A stretch of DNA of 64,000 nt, from positions 1,658,354-1,722,353 of the forward strand of contig OX235272.1 of the NCBI GenBank assembly GCA_944472155.2, written 5' to 3'. A program made the position numbers and the translations under genes. Below the pieces are notes generated by a model. That model saw nothing but the letters and a program-made list of their open reading frames with translations, made no database searches and was not told the DNA's origin. Positions 1-10,690 of the stretch are shown here, in pieces; within the stretch, counting starts at the first letter, position 1, and each line of letters begins with the position of its first letter. The DNA is from Trichobilharzia szidati. Taxonomy: Eukaryota; Platyhelminthes; Trematoda; Strigeidida; Schistosomatidae.

Positions 1-1137
1 TAAAGATGGTTACCAGGAGACGCAATTATATCACTCATGAAAAATTTAAATCATTTCATTTGATGCTAAACATTGCGCTGAAGATGTTGTCTAGAAGGAC
101 GACGAAAGCTCCGCAACTAAACCAACCAGCTCAGAGAACATTAATAATTGCTAACCCAGTATACTTCTTTAAGGTTCTACACAAAATATCATTCACAGAT
201 AATAAGGAAATACAACACTCACAGGTAGGCTGTCACCATTTGTGTAACCATGCTTGTACAGTGACAATAAAAGGCTTTAAATCAACACTCAGCGAAAACT
301 TCTTCATAGTCATGTATTCTGGAATATGAAACAGCCTGCCCCTAGAAGTCAGAACCTGCAAGTCGGTTATAAGTTTCAAACGCTCTCTGTACATAATGTT
401 TCACTGTACTGGTCACGTGAACAAACTACTTATTTCTAAAATGAACCAGTTATAAGTTTACCACAGTACCTAAAAAATGCGCATAAATCCCCTAATTACT
501 CTATAAACGATAAATAGACTAGTCGCATAGATGCATAAAAAGACTAAGTAGAAACAATTATATATGTTTACTAGATGGCAATGTACAACAAATATAAACG
601 TATATGTACAAACATTAAGGTCCTATTCGTGTCCACATAATTTTCTTTCCTCTTTGGTAATTTGCTGCCCGCCTCATCTCTTCTCTTTGCTTTATAGTGG
701 AGGTTGCACAAGTCTACAGTTAGACTGAAGCCGAGCAAGAATTGAAGTCATTTATCACCCTTCTAGGTTTTGGCTAGTAATAACACAGCATCCTTTAAAA
801 ATCCACTGTCACCATATCACGAGTCTGCATAACACCATATACAAGCAGTATCTATGATCTAAAGTCGCTTACAAATAGCTTTCTACGTGTGAGTCAACTA
901 CTGGTACGCAACAAACATGCAGTGACAAATGGCGGTTTCGGCTTACCTCAGCGCAGTAAAATAAATATGCCTGACAACAACCATATTAATCTGTATTCAG
1001 TACAATTCACTTCTGGTGTTACTTACTGTGAAAATGCTGACAAAATTATACAAATAAATCACTTATTTCGAATTAATACTCAATTTGGATATAAATCAAG
1101 AACAAGATACGATGCCGCACAAAGTTACATGGAGGAA
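1..1137. other. No recognisable gene
   Basis: AT-rich sequence with only short open frames of no recognisable family and no long codon-biased frame. A stretch around 640-720 read on the minus strand gives a lysine/arginine-rich peptide resembling a short piece of the CR1-A open reading frame 2 (motif KRRDEAG), too weak to annotate. Confidence 0.5.
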
Positions 1138-1325
1138 TTGACTTCAAGATTTATTTTTTCCCCAAATATTTGCAATCCATCCAAAACATGCTCGGGTATT
1201 TTGATTATGCGAAGGCAATATTTCCATATTTCTTGATGTGTTACATTGAATAAATAGCTGGCCAATTATACCCACGGTACGTTCAACGTTTGCGTTACAT
1301 TTTCGCATGATTCGTTACATAAAAT
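1138..1325 (+). repeat. CR1-A 3' UTR fragment
   Basis: This stretch matches 12985-13110 in the same orientation and the 3' UTR of the minus-strand CR1-A copy (about 11930-12020 reversed). Shared landmarks are CTTCAAG followed by a T-rich run, AATCCATCCA, TTAATGCGAAG-like and ATTTCTTGATGTGTT-like words. It is a truncated, diverged remnant without the terminal repeat tail. Confidence 0.6.
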
Positions 1326-1401
1326 TTACCTTGTTGTAATCCTTGCACAAGTCCTCTACTTCCTCCATACCTATAACCGTTAACTCTTATATCAAATAGT
1401 T

Positions 1402-2613
1402 ATGGTTAATCAAAGTAAAAAGCAACGAACTGAATCTCCTGTAAATCTGATGACTAATTTTAAGTCGTTGATTGCTACATCAAGCAACACACTCCCTAAA
1501 AACGGTTATAGTGAGCCACATGACTCACTTGTATGTCGTAAGCGTCGAGCTGGAACTGAGGATAAAACTGTACTGACAGCTAGTATTAGCACTACTCCCA
1601 AAAATTCAGTACCCTCTGCTAATACAGAAACCCTCCCTACACCTTATGTGCTTATCGAAAAGCTCCAGCCTTCAAGCTCTGTTTCAGTACTATCTTCAGA
1701 AATAGAACTTCTAAAGTTGTCTATAGGAGAACTTAAGGCCGAGTTAAGAGAAATAAAAAACAATAAGTCAGTAAATCCTGGAATTTCTGAAACCAATACC
1801 AAAATATCCAAATCATCAGATCAGATCAGCAATATCAGATCGCAGGTCTGTGAACAGACACCTCTTACTGTCCTCATGACAACTGTAAACCTTAACAAAC
1901 TTGACACAGAATCGGTATCTAAGGTAGATAACCTCATTAACTTTGTTACTACAGAAGTAATAAAACGACTCGACGCTAAACTAAATGCTGTTGTCTACAA
2001 CATTCAGGACAATCAGGCACTAAAAGGGGTACAGTGCATCTTAATTAGTGAGGCGAAAATGCCCAACTCCAAGACTAAGTGCTACAGGCTGAAGAAGAGT
2101 CAACATGAAAAGTGCTGTCCTATTCGTTTTCAGTTCGAAACACCGACAGAGACCGGAAAATTCATCCACTCCCAACACACCCTATCGAAAGCCAGAAACT
2201 ACAAACTAATAAAGGTTGCGGTGGACAAGACAGTCATAGAAAGACGCGCATACAATTGTGGAATAAACAATAGGACATTGCAAGCAGCAATTGTACCCAA
2301 CCCTTTAAGAGATACCGTAGAATTCACCACACCACCCCTCTCAAACCACACAGAATTATCCTCTCAGAGAGAGACACCAACCGAAAGGCCACTAAATTGT
2401 AATCAAATAGCCAATAAAACTATACCACCTACCACCGTAGATTTAGACATGTCACTAAATAATCCAAGAAAAGAAGTCAAAATCCTTCGAAAGTTGACCC
2501 TGTCCTCTCCTAGCCATAAGTCCATTGGTAAAAAAGAGAAGAATATGACCCCAAATCATGCCAACAACAACAATGGCAGTATAAGTAAGCCCACACTTCC
2601 CCACGGTCAATAG
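1402..2613 (+). CDS. CR1-A LINE ORF1 (RNA-binding protein)
   Basis: An uninterrupted 403-residue frame directly upstream of the CR1-A endonuclease/reverse transcriptase region. Residues about 90-115 (LSSEIELLKLSIGELKAELR) look like a coiled coil, as expected for a LINE ORF1 trimerisation segment. Residues about 215-300 hold CCPIRFQF and a basic stretch with IERRAY, resembling the RRM/C-terminal part of CR1-type ORF1 proteins. The N-terminus is Ser/Thr/Asn-rich. Known family role: ORF1 coats LINE RNA in the cytoplasm. The start is the first ATG of the frame. The intact frame contrasts with the broken ORF2 of the same copy. Assignment to ORF1 rests on position and general features, not on a decisive motif. 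Confidence 0.6.
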   Translation: MVNQSKKQRTESPVNLMTNFKSLIATSSNTLPKNGYSEPHDSLVCRKRRAGTEDKTVLTASISTTPKNSVPSANTETLPTPYVLIEKLQPSSSVSVLSSEIELLKLSIGELKAELREIKNNKSVNPGISETNTKISKSSDQISNIRSQVCEQTPLTVLMTTVNLNKLDTESVSKVDNLINFVTTEVIKRLDAKLNAVVYNIQDNQALKGVQCILISEAKMPNSKTKCYRLKKSQHEKCCPIRFQFETPTETGKFIHSQHTLSKARNYKLIKVAVDKTVIERRAYNCGINNRTLQAAIVPNPLRDTVEFTTPPLSNHTELSSQRETPTERPLNCNQIANKTIPPTTVDLDMSLNNPRKEVKILRKLTLSSPSHKSIGKKEKNMTPNHANNNNGSISKPTLPHGQ

Positions 2614-3121
2614 TATTGGCACCCACAACGTGCGAAATAGCACCATGGCCCACACTGATAACCAGTGCCACAACAATGCCACCCTCAATAGTACAAGTGG
2701 TAATAATCAGAACTCGACCACCAACAACTCAGGGCATTCACAGTGTGGCACACAGATAGATTTTGATCAGATATATGGTACAAGTCTGCTGGGAACTAAC
2801 CCACAAAGCAGTACATACGAAACCCATACAAGGGCACAACTAGTACCTAACAATAGGTGGAATAATAAACCATGGTCTTCACAAGGTCCCAATCATTTTT
2901 TATCCCCTGCGTCCCTGTCAGCGTTGAAAAAACAGCTGGTAGGGATGTCAACACTCCTAAACCGCTAGTGCTGGCTCCCCCTTTGCATGAATATAGGAAC
3001 AGTCTAGTTCACCAGCATCCATTAAGCACACTTAATACATGCACAAGTTTAGATCAAATAAAGATCCCTACCCACGTTTATGGCTCAACTAAAAACAAAA
3101 TGCCTTAGCCTATAGCAAATC
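2614..3121 (+). pseudogene. CR1-A ORF1/ORF2 junction, interrupted by LTR array
   Basis: Short overlapping frames (2630-2968 and 2872-3108) rich in Asn, Ser and Thr lie between ORF1 and the LTR array. They probably belong to the end of ORF1 or the start of ORF2. The next CR1-A sequence resumes at 7687, after the array. Base 3117-3121 (AAATC) is the left copy of the target duplication. Confidence 0.5.
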
Positions 3122-3490
3122 TGATAGGATCCCACACACTTTGCTATTGTTCAATTATTTTAACGACTGTTAATCTCGCATAAGTGGTATATCATCATTT
3201 CCCACGCATTTTGTTATTGACTATTACGACCAATTATTTCAAATACTGTTAGCTGTCTGTATTGGTTGTAAAAATGTATAAATACCATTTCCTAAATAAG
3301 TTTATTTGTCGTAGTCGTAGTTTGTCGTAGTTGTTGTACTACAATACACAGTCACAGACCAGACTTTGCCTTTTGATATTTGCGTGGTTCGCTGAATCGG
3401 AAGGTACCAGAAGCAGATAGGCATACTAGTCAGGTGCAGACAGAACAAGGCGACAACGTCCTCATTTAAATTCCGGCTACGGTTATAACA
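3122..3490 (+). repeat. LTR copy 1
   Basis: 369 bp, TG...CA termini. A TATAAATA box lies at 3277-3284. Three bases after the LTR end, TGGCGACGGGG begins at 3494 and fits a tRNA primer-binding site, since it starts with the complement of a CCA end. I could not assign the tRNA. Confidence 0.92.
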
Positions 3491-5219
3491 AATTGGCGAC
3501 GGGGTTTACTTTAATTCATTGCAATTATAACAAGGAAGCAACGACGGGTATTTATTCTGTTCAGCCCAACTATAGAACATTTTTGACTGTGTTAATTACA
3601 ATCCAATTACAATGTCTATCTCTCTGGACGATCTCAAATCTATCTTGCAGCAGCAGCAAGTTCAGAATGAAGCAGCTCAACTAAAATTAATCGAAGCTCT
3701 CACTCAGAAGCTGTCCATTCAAGTTCCAACAACATCTCATTCAGACAAATATGAAGCATCTCAAATTCCATCAGTGAGTTTAACTACGACCCAATATCTG
3801 GTCTCGTATTTGATGCATAATTCAATCGTTGTGAAGACGTTTTCCGTATTGAATGCTACATGTTTGATGATGCTGCCAAAGTCCGATTGTTATTAAGAAA
3901 ACTTGGTACTGTTGGGCACAACAGATATGTTAACTTCATTCTGTCTAAGAACCCACATGAGTTATCATTCGATGAGACAGTCACCGTTTTATCACAAATC
4001 TTTGGTGAACAGTCATCCATGTTTAATATTCGGTATCAATGTTGTCAGTTGACAAAAATGCCTTCCGATGATTATGTCACTTACGCTGGCAAAGTGAACA
4101 AGGAATGCGAAAGGTTCAAACCACACGAAATGACATCGGATCAGCTCAAGTGTTCGATTTTTATTTGTGGGTTGAAGAACCCAGAAGATATTGACACAAG
4201 AACTCGACTTCTGTCACTCGTGTAACAAGACCCGAAAATGACTTTACAAATGGCGACAGCAGAATGCCAACGCTTAATCAACTTAAAGCACGATACTGCT
4301 GTGGTGGAATGCAAACGACAGTCGTCTGAATTTGGTTCAGTTAACACAGTGAAAAGTCCTCCGATCACCGTTAAGCACACAGCACGTCAGTCTCAGAATT
4401 CAGCTAAACCTCCTTCAGTGTGCTGGTACTGTGTGGTTCGTGGCATTTTGTCAAGTTCTGTCCTTTCAAGAAACATAAATGCCGTAATTGTCACCGTTTT
4501 GGACATAAAGAGGGTTACTGTCCACCACAGAAAAATTCTTCGGTGAAGAACAGAAGTAGTCGTTTCAAGCCAAAACAATCTCCTCGAGTACAGACCATTT
4601 TCACAACTTCCAAAGTCGATTTCGCCAGCAAACGTTAGTACATTACACTACTTATTAACGGCAAATCTATTCGTCTTCAGTTGGATACGGCATCAGATAT
4701 CACCTTAATTTCCCGAACTACGTGGCGCAAACTTGGGTGCCCACAGATTCTGCTGACCGAGCATGTCGCTAAGAATGCCTCTGGAGATATACTGAAACTT
4801 GTGGGTGAGATAAATTGCCAGGTTCAGTTTGGTGAGCGACAGTTCAATGGTGTATGTTACGTCACAAACTACGATGATTTGAATTTGCTTGGTCTTGACT
4901 GGTTAGACAAGCTCCATATCTTCAATGTACCATTAAATTCAGTATGCTCTAATGTTTCGTCCTCACCAAATAATGTTGTTCCTGGACATGTATCTGATCA
5001 GTCTCTCTTGCAACGCCTGCGTGCTTATGCAAAACCGAACGGGGAGGGATAGATTCTTGTTGCATTATCGTACGACGCCAAATCCTTCCGCAGCCGGAAG
5101 CCCGAGACGCAGATCACACTCTATCCAGTACCACGCGAAGGTCAACCCGATAAAGAAGAGCTCCGAAACCTTTTCAAATAGATCCAAAAAGCAAATCCTA
5201 CACTTTTAACGGGGAGAGG
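3491..5219 (+). pseudogene. gag-pro remnant with integrase tail, unit 1
   Basis: Gag starts at 3612 (MSISLDDLKSILQQQQ, a typical fluke Gypsy N-terminus). Near 3773 the frame shifts. A stop replaces the usual Trp in the FDAWF-type motif (about 3823). A capsid-like stretch follows (3860-4225), then a TAA stop at about 4223. Two zinc knuckles (CWYC...C and CRNCHRFGHKEGYC, about 4417-4512) are split by a frameshift. After a stop at 4636 comes a retropepsin-like domain from 4681 with LDTASD as catalytic motif and LLGLDWL near its end. About 5040-5210 resembles the C-terminal end of integrase (LLHYRTTPNPS). The reverse transcriptase is absent. A purine tract, GGGGAGAGG (5211-5219), abuts the next LTR and is the likely plus-strand primer. 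Confidence 0.85.
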
Positions 5220-5588
5220 TGATAGGATCCCACACACTTTGCTATTGTTCAATTATTTTAACGACTGTTAATCTCGCATAAGTGGTATATCATCATTTCC
5301 CACGCATTTTGTTATTGACTATTACGACCAATTATTTCAAATACTGTTAGCTGTCTGTATTGGTTGTAAAAATGTATAAATACCATTTCCTAAATAAGTT
5401 TATTTGTCGTAGTCGTAGTTTGTCGTAGTTGTTGTACTACAATACACAGTCACAGACCAGACTTTGCCTTTTGATATTTGCGTGGTTCGCTGAATCGGAA
5501 GGTACCAGAAGCAGATAGGCATACTAGTCAGGTGCAGACAGAACAAGGCGACAACGTCCTCATTTAAATTCCGGCTACGGTTATAACA
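5220..5588 (+). repeat. LTR copy 2 (shared by both units)
   Basis: Same 369 bp as copies 1 and 3 as far as I could compare by eye. It serves as 3' LTR of the first unit and 5' LTR of the second. Confidence 0.92.
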
Positions 5589-7317
5589 AATTGGCGACGG
5601 GGTTTACTTTAATTCATTGCAATTATAACAAGGAAGCAACGACGGGTATTTATTCTGTTCAGCCCAACTATAGAACATTTTTGACTGTGTTAATTACAAT
5701 CCAATTACAATGTCTATCTCTCTGGACGATCTCAAATCTATCTTGCAGCAGCAGCAAGTTCAGAATGAAGCAGCTCAACTAAAATTAATCGAAGCTCTCA
5801 CTCAGAAGCTGTCCATTCAAGTTCCAACAACATCTCATTCAGACAAATATGAAGCATCTCAAATTCCATCAGTGAGTTTAACTACGACCCAATATCTGGT
5901 CTCGTATTTGATGCATAATTCAATCGTTGTGAAGACGTTTTCCGTATTGAATGCTACATGTTTGATGATGCTGCCAAAGTCCGATTGTTATTAAGAAAAC
6001 TTGGTACTGTTGGGCACAACAGATATGTTAACTTCATTCTGTCTAAGAACCCACATGAGTTATCATTCGATGAGACAGTCACCGTTTTATCACAAATCTT
6101 TGGTGAACAGTCATCCATGTTTAATATTCGGTATCAATGTTGTCAGTTGACAAAAATGCCTTCCGATGATTATGTCACTTACGCTGGCAAAGTGAACAAG
6201 GAATGCGAAAGGTTCAAACCACACGAAATGACATCGGATCAGCTCAAGTGTTCGATTTTTATTTGTGGGTTGAAGAACCCAGAAGATATTGACACAAGAA
6301 CTCGACTTCTGTCACTCGTGTAACAAGACCCGAAAATGACTTTACAAATGGCGACAGCAGAATGCCAACGCTTAATCAACTTAAAGCACGATACTGCTGT
6401 GGTGGAATGCAAACGACAGTCGTCTGAATTTGGTTCAGTTAACACAGTGAAAAGTCCTCCGATCACCGTTAAGCACACAGCACGTCAGTCTCAGAATTCA
6501 GCTAAACCTCCTTCAGTGTGCTGGTACTGTGTGGTTCGTGGCATTTTGTCAAGTTCTGTCCTTTCAAGAAACATAAATGCCGTAATTGTCACCGTTTTGG
6601 ACATAAAGAGGGTTACTGTCCACCACAGAAAAATTCTTCGGTGAAGAACAGAAGTAGTCGTTTCAAGCCAAAACAATCTCCTCGAGTACAGACCATTTTC
6701 ACAACTTCCAAAGTCGATTTCGCCAGCAAACGTTAGTACATTACACTACTTATTAACGGCAAATCTATTCGTCTTCAGTTGGATACGGCATCAGATATCA
6801 CCTTAATTTCCCGAACTACGTGGCGCAAACTTGGGTGCCCACAGATTCTGCTGACCGAGCATGTCGCTAAGAATGCCTCTGGAGATATACTGAAACTTGT
6901 GGGTGAGATAAATTGCCAGGTTCAGTTTGGTGAGCGACAGTTCAATGGTGTATGTTACGTCACAAACTACGATGATTTGAATTTGCTTGGTCTTGACTGG
7001 TTAGACAAGCTCCATATCTTCAATGTACCATTAAATTCAGTATGCTCTAATGTTTCGTCCTCACCAAATAATGTTGTTCCTGGACATGTATCTGATCAGT
7101 CTCTCTTGCAACGCCTGCGTGCTTATGCAAAACCGAACGGGGAGGGATAGATTCTTGTTGCATTATCGTACGACGCCAAATCCTTCCGCAGCCGGAAGCC
7201 CGAGACGCAGATCACACTCTATCCAGTACCACGCGAAGGTCAACCCGATAAAGAAGAGCTCCGAAACCTTTTCAAATAGATCCAAAAAGCAAATCCTACA
7301 CTTTTAACGGGGAGAGG
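5589..7317 (+). pseudogene. gag-pro remnant with integrase tail, unit 2
   Basis: A copy of unit 1, offset by 2098 bp. Gag begins at 5710, the capsid-like frame covers 5958-6323, the zinc knuckles lie at about 6515-6610 and the protease-like frame runs 6779-7150. The same frameshifts, stops and integrase-tail junction occur at equivalent positions, so duplication followed inactivation. The purine tract GGGGAGAGG again abuts the LTR at 7318. Confidence 0.85.
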
Positions 7318-7686
7318 TGATAGGATCCCACACACTTTGCTATTGTTCAATTATTTTAACGACTGTTAATCTCGCATAAGTGGTATATCATCATTTCCCA
7401 CGCATTTTGTTATTGACTATTACGACCAATTATTTCAAATACTGTTAGCTGTCTGTATTGGTTGTAAAAATGTATAAATACCATTTCCTAAATAAGTTTA
7501 TTTGTCGTAGTCGTAGTTTGTCGTAGTTGTTGTACTACAATACACAGTCACAGACCAGACTTTGCCTTTTGATATTTGCGTGGTTCGCTGAATCGGAAGG
7601 TACCAGAAGCAGATAGGCATACTAGTCAGGTGCAGACAGAACAAGGCGACAACGTCCTCATTTAAATTCCGGCTACGGTTATAACA
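7318..7686 (+). repeat. LTR copy 3
   Basis: Third 369-bp LTR. It is followed at once by AAATC (7687-7691), matching the five bases before copy 1, and then by CR1-A sequence. Confidence 0.92.
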
Positions 7687-8880
7687 AAATCCTGTACTTC
7701 AACGCTTAATTCTTCACCGGAAACAGCACACACCAACTCGATACACATAGATGGGCATGATGCTGAAACTCCTCTTAACATGGGGTTCTCATGTCAAACA
7801 CTACTACTCGGTGCTGAACCATATTCGGGGCTGATTAACGAACTTAAATACTTCAAATGCTACTTCAAATCTCATCTTTACCTAATCCTCATAAATGCTA
7901 GATCTGTTCTAAATAAACTACCGATGCTCAAAGCACTCACAGTAATATACAAAGGCCCTATAATTGTCATCACTGAATCTTGGTGTAATTCGAACATACT
8001 GGATGAAGAGATAAGCTTAGATAACTATACACACTTTCGGTGTGACAGGGAAGGTGGTAAGGGAGGGGGTTGTCTCATGTAATTTCTGAATGCACTTACT
8101 GTATCACAGCTAGAAAGTAGTACACTTAACATGCCTGAGACTTTATGGGTTAACTTACACTTCAATAACGCAATAGTATTAATTGGATGCACCTACAGAG
8201 CACCTGGTACCTTTTGTAATTACGAGATCCAACTTATTAATACTCTGCAACAATTATCCACCTTACGATACGATCATAAGATCCTATGTGGAGACTTTAA
8301 CTTACCAGAAATCAACTGGGATATACCCACAGGCCCAACTAAATTTGATAAGTTTTTAGGCACATCGGATATACTTGGCTGGAAACAAACTGTCACTACC
8401 CCTACAAGAGGTAATAACGTACTAGACTTAATCTTCTGCCACAATATAAGTCCCCTTTTTACCCTGGTAGGTTCTGAGTTTTCAGGGAGTGACCACAAAA
8501 CAGTGCTGTGTGCACTGCCACTTCCGTTAAGTAGCAATGCAGCCCATACCCCTACTTCACAACAAATTACATACAGGAACTACAGTAAGGCAGACTGGAC
8601 TCAAGTGAAATCAATGTTAAGATCCTCAGAATGGAGAGAGTACTTCTATACTGATAACCTCTCGAAAGCTCTAGACATCTTTTACTATAACTCCAACACA
8701 TGCTCAGATGCTGTCATCCCACTTCAAACACTAAAGTTTTCCCCACATAGAAAGTCATTCATAAAGCCAAAGGATCGTACGAAATTGAAGAGGCTGTCAA
8801 CAAGTTACTTCAGACGACACGACTTTAGTACACTAGGGTGAATACTTAGTACTCTTAGCTCCATCTCGCAAACTCATAAC
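7687..8880 (+). pseudogene. CR1-A ORF2, endonuclease part
   Basis: An apurinic-type LINE endonuclease in two frames. 7860-8082 carries LINARSVLNKL, ITESWCNS and CDREGGKGGG, the usual N-terminal landmarks. A frameshift or stop near 8082 is followed by 8131-8841, with GCTYRAPG, CGDFNLPEINWD (catalytic Asp/Asn), TRGNNVLDLIF and GSDHKTV (catalytic His of the C-terminal SDH motif). The domain nicks target DNA to prime reverse transcription. The copy cannot make a full protein because of the break near 8082 and the stop after 8841. Confidence 0.85.
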
Positions 8881-9214
8881 TTGCGTATGAGAAATGAAGA
8901 ATGCACCGCACTAGCCAGCACCACCAGAGTAGGTGCTCTCACAGAAATCCTAAAGAAACGAATGAATCGCCAAAGCCATAAAATTTCTCTCCTTATAAAC
9001 AAGGGCAAGCCATACAGCAACCATGCAGACATGTGTGAACTGTTCAACGAGACGTTTGCAGCTAACTACCTTAAGCCCACAAGTCCACTTCTCGGTTTAA
9101 AACCTTCGATGGAACTTCCTTCTTCTTCAGCGCTGAAACAAATCAGTACAGTTCATCTCACTTATTCTAATATTAACCAAGCCATTAATACTCTTAAAAT
9201 CTCTAGTAGTGTTC

Positions 9215-9316
9215 CATTTCAAATTGTACTTGTCGAATATGATCATGCCTGTACAAACGGTATGTTAATCATGTAAATGTTTAATTTATGTGAAATATAT
9301 ATTATTATTATTAGTG
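9215..9316 (+). repeat. CR1-A tail fragment inserted in the RT frame
   Basis: The reading frame breaks at ...KISSSVP and resumes at AGIDGMPSYFYKH. In between lies a GATCATGCCTGTACAAAC-like word, close to the CR1-A tail word GATGATGCCTGTAAACTGG, followed by an (ATT)n run. This looks like a severely 5'-truncated sense insertion of the same family. Confidence 0.55.
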
Positions 9317-10044
9317 CTGGTATTGACGGTATGCCATCGTATTTTTATAAACACGGCGGTTCTAACATTTCCTTTTTATTACTTAAGATCTTTACAATGT
9401 CCCTAGAAAGCCAAACATATCCAGATAAATGGAAAACCACATTTATATTACCCAAACACAAATACGAATCGAAAACTGAAGTCAACAACTACAGGCCAAT
9501 CAATATTACACCCACAGCATCTAGAATCATTGAACGAATAGTTAAAGATGATATCCTCAAACATATGCTCAGCTGCAATATTCTAAGTCCAAACCAACAT
9601 GGATTCCTAAAATCCAGATCATGCATGACATGTCACCTTGACTTCTTTAACTATATAACTAGCAGCCGAGACAAACAACAACTAGTACTAGTCATCTACT
9701 TCGACATATCCAAAGCCTTTGACCGCGTTGACCATTTGCTTCTAATAAATAAGCTGAACTCTGTAGGAATAAGTAACCCATTATTAGGATGGCTTGAATC
9801 ATTCCTTGACAAGTCCCAAGTAGTTAGACTGGGGTCTGTAAATTCTAAGCCCAGTCCAGTCACTTCTGGAGTAGTTCAAGGTAGCGTCTTAGGCCCCCTC
9901 CTATTCACTCTATATGTCAACGACATATGCAGCTGTTTCTCACTTGGTAAACCATTCATCTTTGCAGACGATCTTAAAGTACCTTACACATTCCACTGTG
10001 ATGACTTGGGATACTTTCAGAAAGCTGTTCAAGAAGAACTAATA

Positions 10045-10105
10045 ATAATATATTCTCATTTTTTACATGAGGGACGCCAGTTTACAGGCATCATCATCTA
10101 CAGAA
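10045..10105 (-). repeat. CR1-A tail fragment, antisense, inside CR1-A RT
   Basis: TAATAATAATATATTCTC followed by ATGAGGGACGCCAGTTTA and CAGGCATCATCA is the reverse complement of the CR1-A 3' end seen at 11680-11720 and 13305-13370. It interrupts the polymerase frame, so it is an antisense self-insertion of about 60 bp or a rearrangement with another copy. Confidence 0.7.
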
Positions 10106-10690
10106 GTAAATCCAGAATACTACTGTACAAGGTTTGTGTGCACCCACTCCTAGAATATTGTTCATTCATATTTAGTAGTATACGCATGGAAGACAAACTA
10201 AAAGGAGTACAGAGGTACTTCACGCTAAAAGTACTCGGAACCGAAAACGGCACAAACTACTCTACCAGATGTGAAATTCTAGGACTATAAACATTATGGT
10301 TAAGACGACTGCGACTAGATCTAGTACTCTTCTATAAGCTACTTAGCCACATAGTATATAACCCTACTAATTGTACTCGGTTTTCAGAAGACACTGGATA
10401 TAACCTTAGACATACTAAAGGTATGGTGGCTATAGAACAATGTAAAACAGCCACCAGGCAAAAGTTTTTCATGATTAGGTATGCCCAAATATGGAACAAA
10501 CTACCTGAGGAAATGCGAATAGCAAGCTCACTGGTGTCCTTTGAAAAGGCACTGAATGATACACTGTGAGTTTGCAAGTGATACCAGTGCTAATTCCCAT
10601 GTAAGAGCTTCAGAAATTATAGGCCAATTTAATGCATGAACTTAGAGACTACACCTGTTGTTTCTTTCGCCTTTATCTATAATTTCAGAC

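Larger units (their letters stand above)
3122..7686 (+). mobile_element. Tandem LTR retrotransposon array (LTR-int-LTR-int-LTR)
   Basis: Three LTRs of 369 bp start at 3122, 5220 and 7318, exactly 2098 bp apart. Each begins TGATAGGATCC and ends TTATAACA, separated by two internal regions of 1729 bp. AAATC flanks the array on both sides (3117-3121 and 7687-7691), so the whole array has one 5-bp target duplication. I saw no difference between the two units, and all their stops and frameshifts are shared. Each internal region encodes gag and protease and then jumps to the end of integrase, so reverse transcriptase, RNase H and the integrase core are missing. It is therefore a non-autonomous Ty3/Gypsy-like derivative. 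The array splits a CR1-A LINE. Confidence 0.93.
8881..10690 (+). pseudogene. CR1-A ORF2, reverse transcriptase and 3' end
   Basis: The frame resumes at 8881 and crosses a short insertion (9215-9316) into the polymerase. Seen motifs: NYRPINITPTASRIIERI, VIYFDISKAFDRVDH (motif A Asp), SGVVQGSVLGPLLF (motif B) and FADDLK (catalytic DD, about 9962). After a second antisense insertion near 10045-10105 the thumb-side sequence continues (HPLLEYCSF, then GYNLRHTKG and RYAQIWNKLP to about 10560). Roughly 90 residues between FADD and HPLLEYC are missing. The 3' UTR can be followed to about 10690 by match to the minus-strand copy. With the LTR array removed this copy spans about 4.7 kb. Confidence 0.85.

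Noticed and set aside
600..720. Minus-strand terminal exon (KQREEMRRAANYQRGKK or KRRDEAG frame)
   Set aside because: Two competing frames, one resembling a piece of CR1-A ORF2; too short and ambiguous.
2455..2688. Minus-strand open frame with hydrophobic residues
   Set aside because: Lies antisense to the CR1-A ORF1 end; no family match and no splice or promoter support.
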